Assembly: GCA_030666985.1 (NCBI GenBank)
Contig: DAOUWT010000014.1
Span: 1 to 19,785 of the forward strand
Source: Chloroflexota bacterium
GTDB taxonomy: Bacteria; Chloroflexota; Anaerolineae; Anaerolineales; UBA11858
Direction: 5' to 3'
Length of the DNA: 19,785 bases
The translations under genes and the position numbers were made by a program. How positions within the stretch are numbered: the stretch's first letter is position 1; every line of letters starts with the position of its first letter. Shown here in pieces: positions 7,187 to 14,020 of this stretch. The notes under the pieces are model-generated. The model did not search any database, had not been told where the DNA came from, and saw nothing but the letters and a program-made list of their open reading frames with translations.

Positions 7187-8164
7187 TCAAGGAAATAAGC
7201 GAGGTTTAAATTCTGCTTGACAAATTTTTTCTAACTTTGGTTGTATTTTATGTCCTGCAGCAGCAGCTCGGACTGATATCGAGGAAATAGATTTTTTCCC
7301 CTTCATAAAATATGCCATAACATGGTATTTTGTTGCAAGATTATCCAAGAAAACGAGTTGATATAAGCCTTGATGACCTCCAGGCTTTGTTAGTAATCTT
7401 AGTGGAGGAATGTCTTTGCTCCCCACATAAGTTAGATTAATTTCTTCTTCAGCACGCTGACGAATGTTTCTTAGAACATTCCATTTCCAAATGCGTTCTT
7501 CTTCTTTTTGGTTTAGAAAATCTGGACTCAAGAAGATTTTTAGTCTTTTTACTAGATTTTTTTGCACATCCTTAGCTGGTTGAGTGCCAGGGATAATATG
7601 AATATTTTCCCCATTTTTCCGTAGTCCAGAAATCGCTCTATGATATTGATCCCGCACTCTTTGTAATTGGTCTTCAGTTTCAAAAAGTTCAAAGTGAAAA
7701 CCTCTATTTAGGGCTATGCGTGTGAGGCTTACTTTCACTGGTACATCAATAAAAAAGGTAATGTCAGGTTGAATACAATAATCGTGCAATTTATACAGCC
7801 AACCTTTCTCATCGTGATTCATGTCCAAGGCTTGGTAGGCAAAAGATGAAAGATAATAACGATCCATGATAACCCACTGCCCTTGCTTTAAGCGGTCTAT
7901 TACGCCATTTTTCGAATATAAATGGTCTAGACGGTCTGCTGCAAAAAGTGCAACAAGGGCATTCTTCTTCATCGAAAGTCTCTTCGTAAGAGCAGCACGA
8001 ATTTGTGCCCCCACAGGCCCCTCGCTGGGTTCTCGCGTCGTCCAAGCAGAGATATTTTGATATCTATATAAGTACTCAGCCAATCGCCCCATCTGGGTAG
8101 TCGTACCTGCGCCATCTAAACCTTCTAACGCAATTAATTTTCCCGGACCAGGATTATTAATCAT
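7187..8164 (-). CDS. Thymidylate-kinase-like protein with C-terminal extension
   Basis: A 325-residue protein. Residues 1-205 are Tmk-like: EGLDGAGTTTQ (14-24), TTREPSEGPVG (42-52), LFAADRLDHL (73-82) and MDRYYLSSFAYQ (100-111). The P-loop Lys is Thr21 (GAGTTT instead of GxGKT). I recall this variant in other annotated dTMP kinases, so it need not mean loss of activity. About 115 further residues (210-325) have no domain I recognise: a charged helical part (KEEERIWKWNVLRNIRQRAE) and then a basic, partly beta-like stretch. Its ATG overlaps the TGA of the upstream pseudokinase by 4 bases (ATGA), so the two are probably translationally coupled and may work as a pair. Nearly 120 added residues make simple dTMP kinase housekeeping unlikely. 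Confidence 0.8.
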   Translation of the reverse strand: MINNPGPGKLIALEGLDGAGTTTQMGRLAEYLYRYQNISAWTTREPSEGPVGAQIRAALTKRLSMKKNALVALFAADRLDHLYSKNGVIDRLKQGQWVIMDRYYLSSFAYQALDMNHDEKGWLYKLHDYCIQPDITFFIDVPVKVSLTRIALNRGFHFELFETEDQLQRVRDQYHRAISGLRKNGENIHIIPGTQPAKDVQKNLVKRLKIFLSPDFLNQKEEERIWKWNVLRNIRQRAEEEINLTYVGSKDIPPLRLLTKPGGHQGLYQLVFLDNLATKYHVMAYFMKGKKSISSISVRAAAAGHKIQPKLEKICQAEFKPRLFP

Positions 8165-8796
8165 TGGTTGCTCTCCTCCAATTGCTGATCAATAATCTTT
8201 TTGAATTTATTATGGATTGTTGTCGGATTATCATTTTCTATGGTGGCAATTTCCATTCCTTGCTTTTTAAGGGTTTTGATGACTTCTAAAAAGCTTTTTC
8301 TTCTTTGCTCAAAAAAAGTGCGGTCATGGTCTACTTCCTCACTCTCAAAGCCGCTTTCTTTTACACGTCTTGCAAGATAAGAATCCATAGGGGTATCTAT
8401 GAAAACAGTAATATCTGGCCATCTGCAGAAATAGGCATTATTAATATCCATAAGCCACTCAAGAGGTGCTATCTCGCTTTGGTATGCAAAGGCAGAGAGT
8501 AAATATCCAGCCGAAATAATATATTTACCATCCTGCAAGTCACTAAGTATACCCCCGTCCCTGTTCAGTTGATCTAAGCGATCAGCTAAAGCCAATGCCG
8601 CCTTTGCTAATTCGTGCATTTCCAATCTTTCATTTTGTAAAAGGCGTAATTGTGCACCAATTGGCCCATCTGATGGCTCTCGTGTGACAACAACATTGAT
8701 TTCTTTGTTGTCACGAAGATATTGGGCTAGTTTTTCAGCTTGCCCGTTAAGCACACTTGTGTCGATTCCCTCAATAGCGATGAATTGTCCTGACAT
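8161..8796 (-). CDS. Thymidylate-kinase-like pseudokinase
   Basis: A 211-residue Tmk-fold protein, first gene of the island in transcription order. It aligns through its length with the next gene (VVTREPSDGPIGAQLR, ALALADRLDQL, YLLSAFAYQ, DITVFIDTP), but the catalytic motifs are gone. The P-loop reads GIDTSVLNGQ (10-19) with no GxGKT pattern, and the DRY triad is Ala96-Gly97-Tyr98. The reading frame is intact, so this looks like a maintained non-catalytic partner rather than a decaying gene. GAGGG stands about 8 bases before the ATG. Its stop overlaps the next start. A role as sensor or allosteric subunit of the coupled kinase is inference. Confidence 0.8.
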   Translation of the reverse strand: MSGQFIAIEGIDTSVLNGQAEKLAQYLRDNKEINVVVTREPSDGPIGAQLRLLQNERLEMHELAKAALALADRLDQLNRDGGILSDLQDGKYIISAGYLLSAFAYQSEIAPLEWLMDINNAYFCRWPDITVFIDTPMDSYLARRVKESGFESEEVDHDRTFFEQRRKSFLEVIKTLKKQGMEIATIENDNPTTIHNKFKKIIDQQLEESNQ

Positions 8797-8873
8797 AGAA
8801 AACCCTCATAATAAATATTTCTGGCTCGTTGGGATCTCACAGGGTATTCGCTTTGGATTGCAGTATTCCACTA

Positions 8874-8937
8874 CGATCGAGCAGGATGGTCACATCCTGC
8901 GGGCGGGGTGCGGGGAAGTGGCCTTCCCCTCCGAGCA
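8874..8937. repeat. Two-hairpin intergenic element, copy A
   Basis: CGATCGA (8874-8880) and the weakly complementary TCCGAGC (8930-8936) enclose two perfect hairpins: GCAGGATG/CATCCTGC (8881-8900, loop GTCA) and GGGGAAG/CTTCCCC (8912-8929, loop TGGC). The plan matches copies at 13471-13562 and 16519-16590. This copy would lie in the 5' leader of the island transcript. Confidence 0.75.
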
Positions 8938-8996
8938 GAAACTCATTCGGAACCCCGTGAATTACTAGAGACCCATATTTTCTTTAAGCCCCTAAT

Positions 8997-9025
8997 ATTA
9001 TACAGCATGTGTGCGAGATTTTGAA
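8997..9025 (-). promoter_or_regulatory. Candidate sigma-70 promoter for the island
   Basis: On the minus strand TTCAAA (9020-9025) is followed after exactly 17 bases by a perfect TATAAT (8997-9002). Transcription would begin near 8990, directly downstream of the R3H gene stop, with a leader of about 195 bases before the first island gene at 8796. That leader holds hairpin element A. This is a pattern match only. Confidence 0.55.
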
Positions 9026-10582
9026 TTACTCCCTCAAAATCCGCACCCGCCGATTAGGATCCTTCCCATAAGAATGCGAGGTCAAACCCGCCTGCCGCGC
9101 CATCTGATGCTGCAAACGGCGGATGTACGAAGATGCTGGCTCAAGCTCCACCCAGCCTTCACCGTTGAGCACGGCCTGAATCGCTCCTTGCGCCTGTTGC
9201 AGGGCCTGCTCCTCTTCTTGAGAGAAGGAATCATCCTTCAAGTTGAACAAATCCCGCAAAAAACGCTCTATACGGATCGAGGTATTCGACCGCAAGACAT
9301 AAATTGGCAGCCCCCTTTTCTCGGCTTCCATGATCGGCTGGGGGTTCTTTCGGTAGTGATGTTTTAGAGTAACAGCAATATCCGATTCCTTGATCTTTTT
9401 CTGGATTGTGATGGGCACTTTTAGTTTTTTGGCCGCCTTGCTCAAGCGGTCTCGGGCAATGCCATAGGGGAAAATGTCAATATTTTCTAATTCCTCGCGA
9501 GGATGTTCATATTGAAAAGCAGGAGGCTGATAATCACCTTGGCGCAAAATCCCCTGGGAAGTTTTTTGCAACTTGGGCTGCGTGGGGGATTTTTGGATCT
9601 TGATCTCCCCGCTTTCTGCGCGGGAGCGAATTTCGGGAAGCATCAAACTGCCCCGCAGCATGGAATCGACCGCGGCGGCCACGTCTTTGTGAATAGCCAA
9701 ACGGTCGCGGGTCTGAATCTCGATCAGGACATGAAAAGTGGGATGAGAGCGGCGTTCCAAAACCGTCTTCTGCGTTCCCCGGCGGCGGGCTTCCTCGTCG
9801 GAGAGAGTGACCGACTCAATCCCTCCCACCAAGTCGGCCAGAGTGGGATTGATGAGCAAATTTTCAAGGGAATTACCATGCGCTGTGCCAATTAGCTGCA
9901 CGCCCCGCTCGGCAATGGTTCGGGCCGCCTGAGCTTCTAATTCGCGTCCAATCTCGTCAATCACGATCACTTCGGGGTTATGATTCTCAACCGCCTCGAT
10001 CATCACCTCGTGCTGCAAAGGGGGAGCTGCCACCTGCATGCGCCGCGCTCTGCCAATAGCAGGATGCGGCACGTCGCCATCTCCGCCGATCTCGTTCGAG
10101 GTGTCGACAATTACCACGCGCTTGCTCTCCGCCAAAATGCGGGCCGCCTCACGCAGCATGGTCGTCTTCCCCACGCCGGGGCGGCCGAGCAGGAGCAAAC
10201 TCTTCCCGCTCTCTATCAGATCTGTGATGATCTCTGTGGTTCCGTAAACGGCCCGCCCCACCCGGCACGTCAGGCCCACCACATCCCCGGTCCGGTTGCG
10301 GATTGCGGCAATGCGGTGCAGGGTGCGCTCTATCCCGGCCCGATTATCGTCGTCGAATTCGCTAATCCCCTTCACAACGTGATCAATCTCGGCCCGCGTG
10401 ACCTCTTCCAGGCCAAGTTCCACTTCCACATCTGCAAAACGCGCCGTAGGAATGCGTCCCAAATCTAAAATTACTTCGATGAGGTCTTCTTTATCCCCGG
10501 CTGTCGCTATGGCTTGCGTGATCTTTGCTGGCAAAACTGCAAGGAGCGGTTCTAAATTATCTGTAATATGATGGTTGGACAT
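9026..10582 (-). CDS. SpoIIIAA/Ycf45-type AAA ATPase with C-terminal R3H domain
   Basis: A 518-residue protein. The N-terminal half resembles the SpoIIIAA/Ycf45 ATPase family: an N-terminal LLAVLPAKITQAI helix region, Walker A GRPGVGKTTM (about residues 136-145), VIVDTSNEIGGDGD, and Walker B VIVIDEIGRE (about 204-213). A low-complexity linker follows, then a C-terminal R3H-like nucleic-acid-binding module with the Arg-x3-His signature RRLQH and the ending HSYGKDPNRRVRILRE. This domain order is the one annotated as R3H domain-containing nucleic-acid-binding protein in many Chloroflexota and Cyanobacteria. The exact role is unknown; single-stranded nucleic-acid binding coupled to ATP hydrolysis is the usual inference. 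No strong Shine-Dalgarno precedes the start. Confidence 0.85.
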   Translation of the reverse strand: MSNHHITDNLEPLLAVLPAKITQAIATAGDKEDLIEVILDLGRIPTARFADVEVELGLEEVTRAEIDHVVKGISEFDDDNRAGIERTLHRIAAIRNRTGDVVGLTCRVGRAVYGTTEIITDLIESGKSLLLLGRPGVGKTTMLREAARILAESKRVVIVDTSNEIGGDGDVPHPAIGRARRMQVAAPPLQHEVMIEAVENHNPEVIVIDEIGRELEAQAARTIAERGVQLIGTAHGNSLENLLINPTLADLVGGIESVTLSDEEARRRGTQKTVLERRSHPTFHVLIEIQTRDRLAIHKDVAAAVDSMLRGSLMLPEIRSRAESGEIKIQKSPTQPKLQKTSQGILRQGDYQPPAFQYEHPREELENIDIFPYGIARDRLSKAAKKLKVPITIQKKIKESDIAVTLKHHYRKNPQPIMEAEKRGLPIYVLRSNTSIRIERFLRDLFNLKDDSFSQEEEQALQQAQGAIQAVLNGEGWVELEPASSYIRRLQHQMARQAGLTSHSYGKDPNRRVRILRE

Positions 10583-10646
10583 AGTTTATAAATTTGATTC
10601 TGGAGATGGTTCAGGTACCACGATAATTAACTTTACATTTTTTCAC

Positions 10647-10688
10647 GCTCTAAGCGGCGTCCCCGCCGCCGTGGACTGCGGCTAGAGC
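10647..10688. repeat. Hairpin element, possible copy D
   Basis: GCTCTA (10647-10652) and TAGAGC (10683-10688) enclose the perfect hairpin GCGGCG-TCCC-CGCCGC (10654-10669) and a weak CCG/CGG arm. It lies between the R3H gene and the preceding minus-strand gene. No T-tract follows on the minus strand, so it is not a classical terminator. The plan resembles elements A-C but the second arm is poor. Confidence 0.5.
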
Positions 10689-10699
10689 AAAGTGCAAAC

Positions 10700-11623
10700 T
10701 TAATTGTGAACTATCCCTGATTCTGAACTAATAATGGGAGTAGACGCTTCGGGCTGCTGCTCTAAAACGGGGAGCTTGAAAGTTTGTCTGACCTGGTGGT
10801 GGATGGCCAAGCGCTTTACCATAACTATTTGGGTGGATGTGGGGGATGTGGTGAGGCCCCCCAGCGCCGTCCCCAGCTTTTGTTGGTAGGACCTAACCCG
10901 AACGTAAACCGCTTGTGAACGGTGGATGGGGAGGTTGGAGCGGATGGCCGTTAAATGAGCCTGGTGCTCGTCCTGGGAGGGATCCAACAACACATCTAAC
11001 AATACGCCTTTGGGTCCAAACTGAGCGGCTGCATAACCGTGCAGTTTCCCCTCGTGGTGGAAAACCAGGCCCCGCAGGTCCGCCGCCGTGGGGGGAGGTT
11101 CTATGCGTTTCACTTCGCCGGGGACAAGTTTTTGGTACAGGGTATGTATGTCGCCCAAGTCCCGTGCCGAAACGGGTTTCCACGCCTCCTGGTGAAAATC
11201 GCCCCACCCCCGGGCCGGAAAACGCCACACGCGCTGCTGCGCATAAGAGTTGAATCCCGCCCGCCGCAGGTGATCCACCAACGGGGTTCCTTCCTCCACC
11301 TCTACCAAAACCCGAAAGGCGCCCATCTCCCCGGCTTGTTGGCTGAGATGGGTCAGTAAATCCATCATCCCCGGGTCCGCGAGAGCGCTTTGGGGGGCTA
11401 CGAAAGCCAGTCGCGCGGAGGTCTTGTGGGCCGAATGGCACACCTGCCCTATTATGCCAGCGTGGTGAACCGAGACGCACATGCCCCGCGTTAGCAAAGA
11501 TTGCAAGACGCTGGACAATACTCCTGGGGCGTAGGTGAGAGCCAAAGAAGTGTCGAGAAAAACTTGCCGATTATGATAACGCGGCAGGGTTGGGATGTCT
11601 TGCCAGGTGAATTTTTGGGACAT
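10700..11623 (-). CDS. Hypothetical protein, GNAT acetyltransferase-like
   Basis: A 307-residue soluble protein I cannot name with certainty. The N-terminal half contains a segment typical of GNAT acyltransferases (AFRVLVEVEEGTPLVDHLRRAGF followed by SYAQQRVWRF, about residues 102-135): helix, then GF, then a bulky aromatic strand. The middle repeats a similar pattern (KLHGYAAAQFGPKGVLLDVLLDP), suggesting two GNAT-like halves. The last 40 residues are Ser/Pro/Gln-rich and look disordered. It sits upstream of the R3H ATPase gene and downstream of pdxT on the same strand. No catalytic residue can be assigned. The opposite strand also has long open frames, but the codon pattern and family resemblance favour this one. 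Confidence 0.6.
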   Translation of the reverse strand: MSQKFTWQDIPTLPRYHNRQVFLDTSLALTYAPGVLSSVLQSLLTRGMCVSVHHAGIIGQVCHSAHKTSARLAFVAPQSALADPGMMDLLTHLSQQAGEMGAFRVLVEVEEGTPLVDHLRRAGFNSYAQQRVWRFPARGWGDFHQEAWKPVSARDLGDIHTLYQKLVPGEVKRIEPPPTAADLRGLVFHHEGKLHGYAAAQFGPKGVLLDVLLDPSQDEHQAHLTAIRSNLPIHRSQAVYVRVRSYQQKLGTALGGLTTSPTSTQIVMVKRLAIHHQVRQTFKLPVLEQQPEASTPIISSESGIVHN

Positions 11624-11666
11624 AGTGGGAATATTGGACTTTTTAGGATGTCATGGCGTTTCCAAT

Positions 11667-11709
11667 GAAACGTGATGCGTGAATCTTACGTTTCACGTTT
11701 TACGCTTCA
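11667..11709. repeat. Degenerate tandem array, unit about GTGAAACGTRA
   Basis: Read on the minus strand, GTGAAGCGTAAAACGTGAAA and further CGTAA units follow the last pdxT codons. The pdxT stop TGA (11707-11709) is itself part of the first unit. An inverted half-copy (GAAACGTGATGCGTGAA on the plus strand) lets the array fold on itself. The same unit recurs at 13320-13370 and 14537-14597. Confidence 0.7.
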
Positions 11710-12315
11710 CTCTACAAGGCTCAAGAAATAGCGGTGAACGCGGTCATCGCCGGTGAGTTCGGGGTGGAAGACCGTGGCCAAGAGGCGGCCCTGCTGCGCG
11801 GCGACGATGCGCCCGTCGGGCAAGGTGGAGAGAATTTCGGCGTCCCCCGCCACGGAGGCTATCAGCGGGGCGCGGATGAAGATGGCGTGGAAGGGAGTCT
11901 CATCGGGCGAGATTTCTCGCAGGGCGGGGAACTCCACGTCGGTCTCGAAGCTGGCTATCTGGCGTCCAAAGGCGTTGCGTTCTACGGTGATGTCCATCAA
12001 TTCCAGCAAGGGCTGCTGGCGGTGAGCGGCTTGAAAAGAGTCTTTGGAGAGGAAGATCGCCCCAGCGCAGGTGCCCCAGATGGCTTTTTCGCGTCCGAAG
12101 GCACGCAACTTTTCCAAGAGGCCAAAATCCACGGCCAATTTGCCAATCGTGGTCGATTCTCCACCGGGGATGATGAGGCCGTCAATCCCTTCTAATTGTT
12201 CGGGAAGACGGACTTCCACTGTCTTTGCGCCAATTTTTTTGAGTATGGCGATGTGCTCTCTAAATGAGCCTTGGAGGGCAAGGAGGCCGATTTTAGTCTT
12301 TAGTCTTTTAGTCAT
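11707..12315 (-). CDS. pdxT: Pyridoxal 5'-phosphate synthase glutaminase subunit PdxT
   Basis: A 202-residue class I glutaminase. It releases ammonia from glutamine and passes it to PdxS for pyridoxal 5'-phosphate synthesis in the cytoplasm. The glutaminase motifs are complete: IGLLALQGSFREH near the N-terminus, LIIPGGESTTIGKL, the nucleophile Cys in WGTCAGAIFL, and the His-Glu of the triad in FHPELTGDDRVHRYF. It starts 93 bases downstream of pdxS, as in most pdxST operons. The first codons (ATGACTAAAAGACTAAAGAC) belong to a tandem repeat, and no Shine-Dalgarno is visible. The homologous part begins at about residue 8, so a short repeat-derived N-terminal extension is likely. Confidence 0.95.
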   Translation of the reverse strand: MTKRLKTKIGLLALQGSFREHIAILKKIGAKTVEVRLPEQLEGIDGLIIPGGESTTIGKLAVDFGLLEKLRAFGREKAIWGTCAGAIFLSKDSFQAAHRQQPLLELMDITVERNAFGRQIASFETDVEFPALREISPDETPFHAIFIRAPLIASVAGDAEILSTLPDGRIVAAQQGRLLATVFHPELTGDDRVHRYFLSLVE

Positions 12316-12405
12316 TAGTTGTCAGTATTCAGTGTTCAGTTTTCAGTGCATTCCTGTTCCCTGATTCCTAGTCCCTAATCCCTAGTTCCCTAGTCCCTAA
12401 TCCCC
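12291..12405. repeat. Degenerate tandem arrays between pdxS and pdxT
   Basis: Two arrays fill the pdxS-pdxT gap. At 12291-12348 are TTTTAGTC / TTAGTC units followed by (T)TCAGTG / TTCAGTA units. At 12352-12405 are TAGTCCC / TAATCCC heptamers. The first array runs into the pdxT coding sequence. The heptamers resemble the STRR sequences known from filamentous cyanobacteria. Confidence 0.8.
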
Positions 12406-12408
12406 GCC

Positions 12409-13296
12409 TCACCACCCACGCCGCGCAAGTTGTTCTGCTTCGGGGAGTTCGGAGACGTTGCGCCCCACCATGGCTTCGCCCAGGTTTCGGCTGATCTCTG
12501 CTAAGATTTTGGGGTCATTGTAGTGGGCCACGGCTTTGACAATGGCTTCTCCGCGTTTGGCGGGGTCTCCAGATTTGAAGATGCCGGAACCAACGAACAC
12601 ACCATCTACGCCCAATTGCATCATCAGGGCTGCGTCGGCCGGGGTGGCGATTCCGCCGGCGGCAAAGTTGACGACGGGTAAGCGTCCCAATTCGCGGGTT
12701 TCTTTGACCAGCTCATAAGGTGCGCCAATTTCTTTGGCGTAGGCCATCAGCTCTTCGGGGGGCATATTTTGCAGGCGGCGAATCGCGCCCCACACGGCGC
12801 GGGCGTGCCGGACGGCTTCTACTACGTCGCCCGTGCCAGCTTCGCCCTTGGTGCGGATCATGGCCGCGCCCTCGCCAATGCGGCGCAGGGCTTCGCCCAG
12901 GTTGCGGCAGCCGCACACGAAGGGGGTTTTGAAGGCATGTTTGTCAATGTGGTGGTGCATATCCGCCGGGGTGAGGACTTCGGATTCGTCAATGTAGTCC
13001 ACTTCCAGGGCTTCCAGGATCTGGGCTTCCACGAAGTGCCCAATGCGGGCTTTGGCCATGACGGGGATGGAGACGCTTTCCATGATTTCGATAATCATCT
13101 GGGGATCGCTCATGCGGGCCACGCCGCCGTGGGCGCGGATGTCGGCGGGGACACGTTCCAGGGCCATGACAGCCACCGCTCCCGCTTCTTCGGCGATAAT
13201 GGCGTGCTCGGCGGTAACTACGTCCATGATCACTCCGCCTTTGAGCATTTGCGCAAGCCCCTTTTTGGTTGCAAAGGTGCTAATTTGGGATTTCAT
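12409..13296 (-). CDS. pdxS: Pyridoxal 5'-phosphate synthase lyase subunit PdxS
   Basis: A 295-residue protein of normal length. PdxS condenses ribose 5-phosphate, glyceraldehyde 3-phosphate and PdxT-derived ammonia to pyridoxal 5'-phosphate. Visible landmarks: Asp in GGVIMDVV (near residue 25), the Schiff-base lysine in IPVMAKARIGHF (near residue 81), the second lysine in MIRTKGEAGTG (near residue 149), and the phosphate-binding NFAAGGIATPADAAL and GVFVGSGIFKS loops. GGAG stands about 12 bases before the ATG. First gene of the pdxS-pdxT operon. The closely conserved sequence makes this one of the most secure calls in the window. Confidence 0.97.
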   Translation of the reverse strand: MKSQISTFATKKGLAQMLKGGVIMDVVTAEHAIIAEEAGAVAVMALERVPADIRAHGGVARMSDPQMIIEIMESVSIPVMAKARIGHFVEAQILEALEVDYIDESEVLTPADMHHHIDKHAFKTPFVCGCRNLGEALRRIGEGAAMIRTKGEAGTGDVVEAVRHARAVWGAIRRLQNMPPEELMAYAKEIGAPYELVKETRELGRLPVVNFAAGGIATPADAALMMQLGVDGVFVGSGIFKSGDPAKRGEAIVKAVAHYNDPKILAEISRNLGEAMVGRNVSELPEAEQLARRGW

Positions 13297-13319
13297 AATT
13301 TTTTATACTCCTAACTTGT

Positions 13320-13370
13320 ACTAAAACGTAAAACGTGAAGAGTGAAACGTGATGCGTGGTGCGTGTGATG
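13320..13370. repeat. Degenerate tandem array, unit about GTGAAACGTRA
   Basis: Copies ACTAAAACGTAAAACGTG, AAGAGTGAAACGTGA and TGCGTGGTGCGTGTGATG lie just upstream of pdxS, where its promoter would be expected. The unit is shared with 11667-11709 and 14537-14597. Confidence 0.7.
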
Positions 13371-13432
13371 ATTCAAATCTTGTAGTTCTCTAACTATTAA
13401 AACTTGCCTGCTGAGTTCTTAAGCTTCTCTAG

Positions 13433-13599
13433 CTAGTGGTGTGCGGCGGAAATCCGCTGAGGTTTTTTTACGCTCGCGAAGGATCGGCAGATCCTGAGCT
13501 ACAACTTGTCACTAGAGGAATAATCACCGTTTCAGGCGGGATCTGGCGATCCCCGCGGAGCAGATTAACTATCGGAGGACTTCCGCCGATACCCACTAG
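13433..13599. repeat. Two-hairpin intergenic element, copy B, with terminal inverted repeats
   Basis: The perfect outer repeat CTAGTGG (13433-13439) / CCACTAG (13593-13599) is followed inward by GGCGGAA (13445-13451) / TTCCGCC (13581-13587). Inside are two hairpins: AGGATC/GATCCT (13480-13495, loop GGCA) and GGGATC/GATCCC (13538-13553, loop TGGC), flanked by GCTCG and CGGAGC. A further hairpin is at 13571-13590. No transposase is encoded, so it resembles a miniature element. The remainder of the 13297-13732 gap holds the tandem array and the higB promoter; I see no gene. Confidence 0.7.
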
Positions 13600-13697
13600 T
13601 CTTGTCAACAGGCACTTCACGGGCAAGGCAACAACGAACCACTGAGATTTTACCACGCGGAGGGAAGGGAATCAAACGAAGATTGGGCACATACACC

Positions 13698-13726
13698 TTG
13701 TGTTGCATCTCATTATGCGATAAAAT
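13698..13726 (+). promoter_or_regulatory. Candidate promoter of the first higBA module
   Basis: TTGTGT (13698-13703), 17 bases, then TAAAAT (13721-13726). The 10-base palindrome AAAATATTTT (13722-13731) overlaps the -10 box. The predicted transcription start falls at about 13733, the A of the higB ATG, so the message may be leaderless. Confidence 0.5.
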
Positions 13727-13732
13727 ATTTTC

Positions 13733-14020
13733 ATGCACATCATCTCACGAAAAGCGCTTCGACAATTTTGGGAAGGTCATCCAGATAGTAAAGGCCGACT
13801 TTCGCGCTGGTTTAAAATAATGCAGAAAACTGATTTTGGTAGTTTCAATGAATTAAGACTTACTTTTCCAAAGGCTGATAAAGTCGGAGATTTAATCGTC
13901 TTTAACATTGGTGGAAATAAATATCGACTGATTGCTTCAATACATTTCAACCGCAGCAAAGTTTATATTCGTCATGTCCTGACGCATTCGGAGTACGATA
14001 AAGGAGCATGGAAAAAATGA
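13733..14020 (+). CDS. higB: HigB-family mRNA interferase toxin (module 1)
   Basis: A 95-residue basic protein of the HigB_toxin family (RelE superfamily), which cleaves mRNA on ribosomes. Family landmarks: MHIISRKALRQFWEGHPDS at the start, the Leu/Phe-rich WFKIMQKTDFGSFNEL helix, and the core NIGGNKYRLIASIHFNRSKVYIRHVLTHSEYDKGAW, which contains the conserved Asn-Lys-Tyr-Arg-Leu strand and C-terminal His...Tyr pair. Length is typical. It is followed with a 4-base ATGA overlap by its antitoxin, the usual HigB-first order. The region before it has no Shine-Dalgarno, consistent with a leaderless message. Confidence 0.9.
   Translation: MHIISRKALRQFWEGHPDSKGRLSRWFKIMQKTDFGSFNELRLTFPKADKVGDLIVFNIGGNKYRLIASIHFNRSKVYIRHVLTHSEYDKGAWKK

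Noticed and set aside
8797..9025. Missing 5' part of the broken resident tmk on the far side of the island
   Set aside because: Both strands read; no P-loop, TREPGG or DRY coding sequence. It holds only the promoter and hairpin element.
9980..10468. 162-codon open frame on the plus strand opposite the R3H ATPase
   Set aside because: Antisense to the Walker A/B coding region; composition is that of a shadow.
10893..11480. 195-codon open frame on the minus strand in another frame of the GNAT-like gene
   Set aside because: Arg/Gly/Pro-rich low-complexity product typical of a G+C-rich shadow frame.
12352..12405. Heptamer array as a CRISPR
   Set aside because: Units of 7-8 nt without spacers and with no cas genes; it is a tandem repeat.
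12769..13314. 181-codon open frame on the plus strand opposite pdxS
   Set aside because: Shadow of the highly conserved pdxS; His/Gly-rich translation with no family resemblance.
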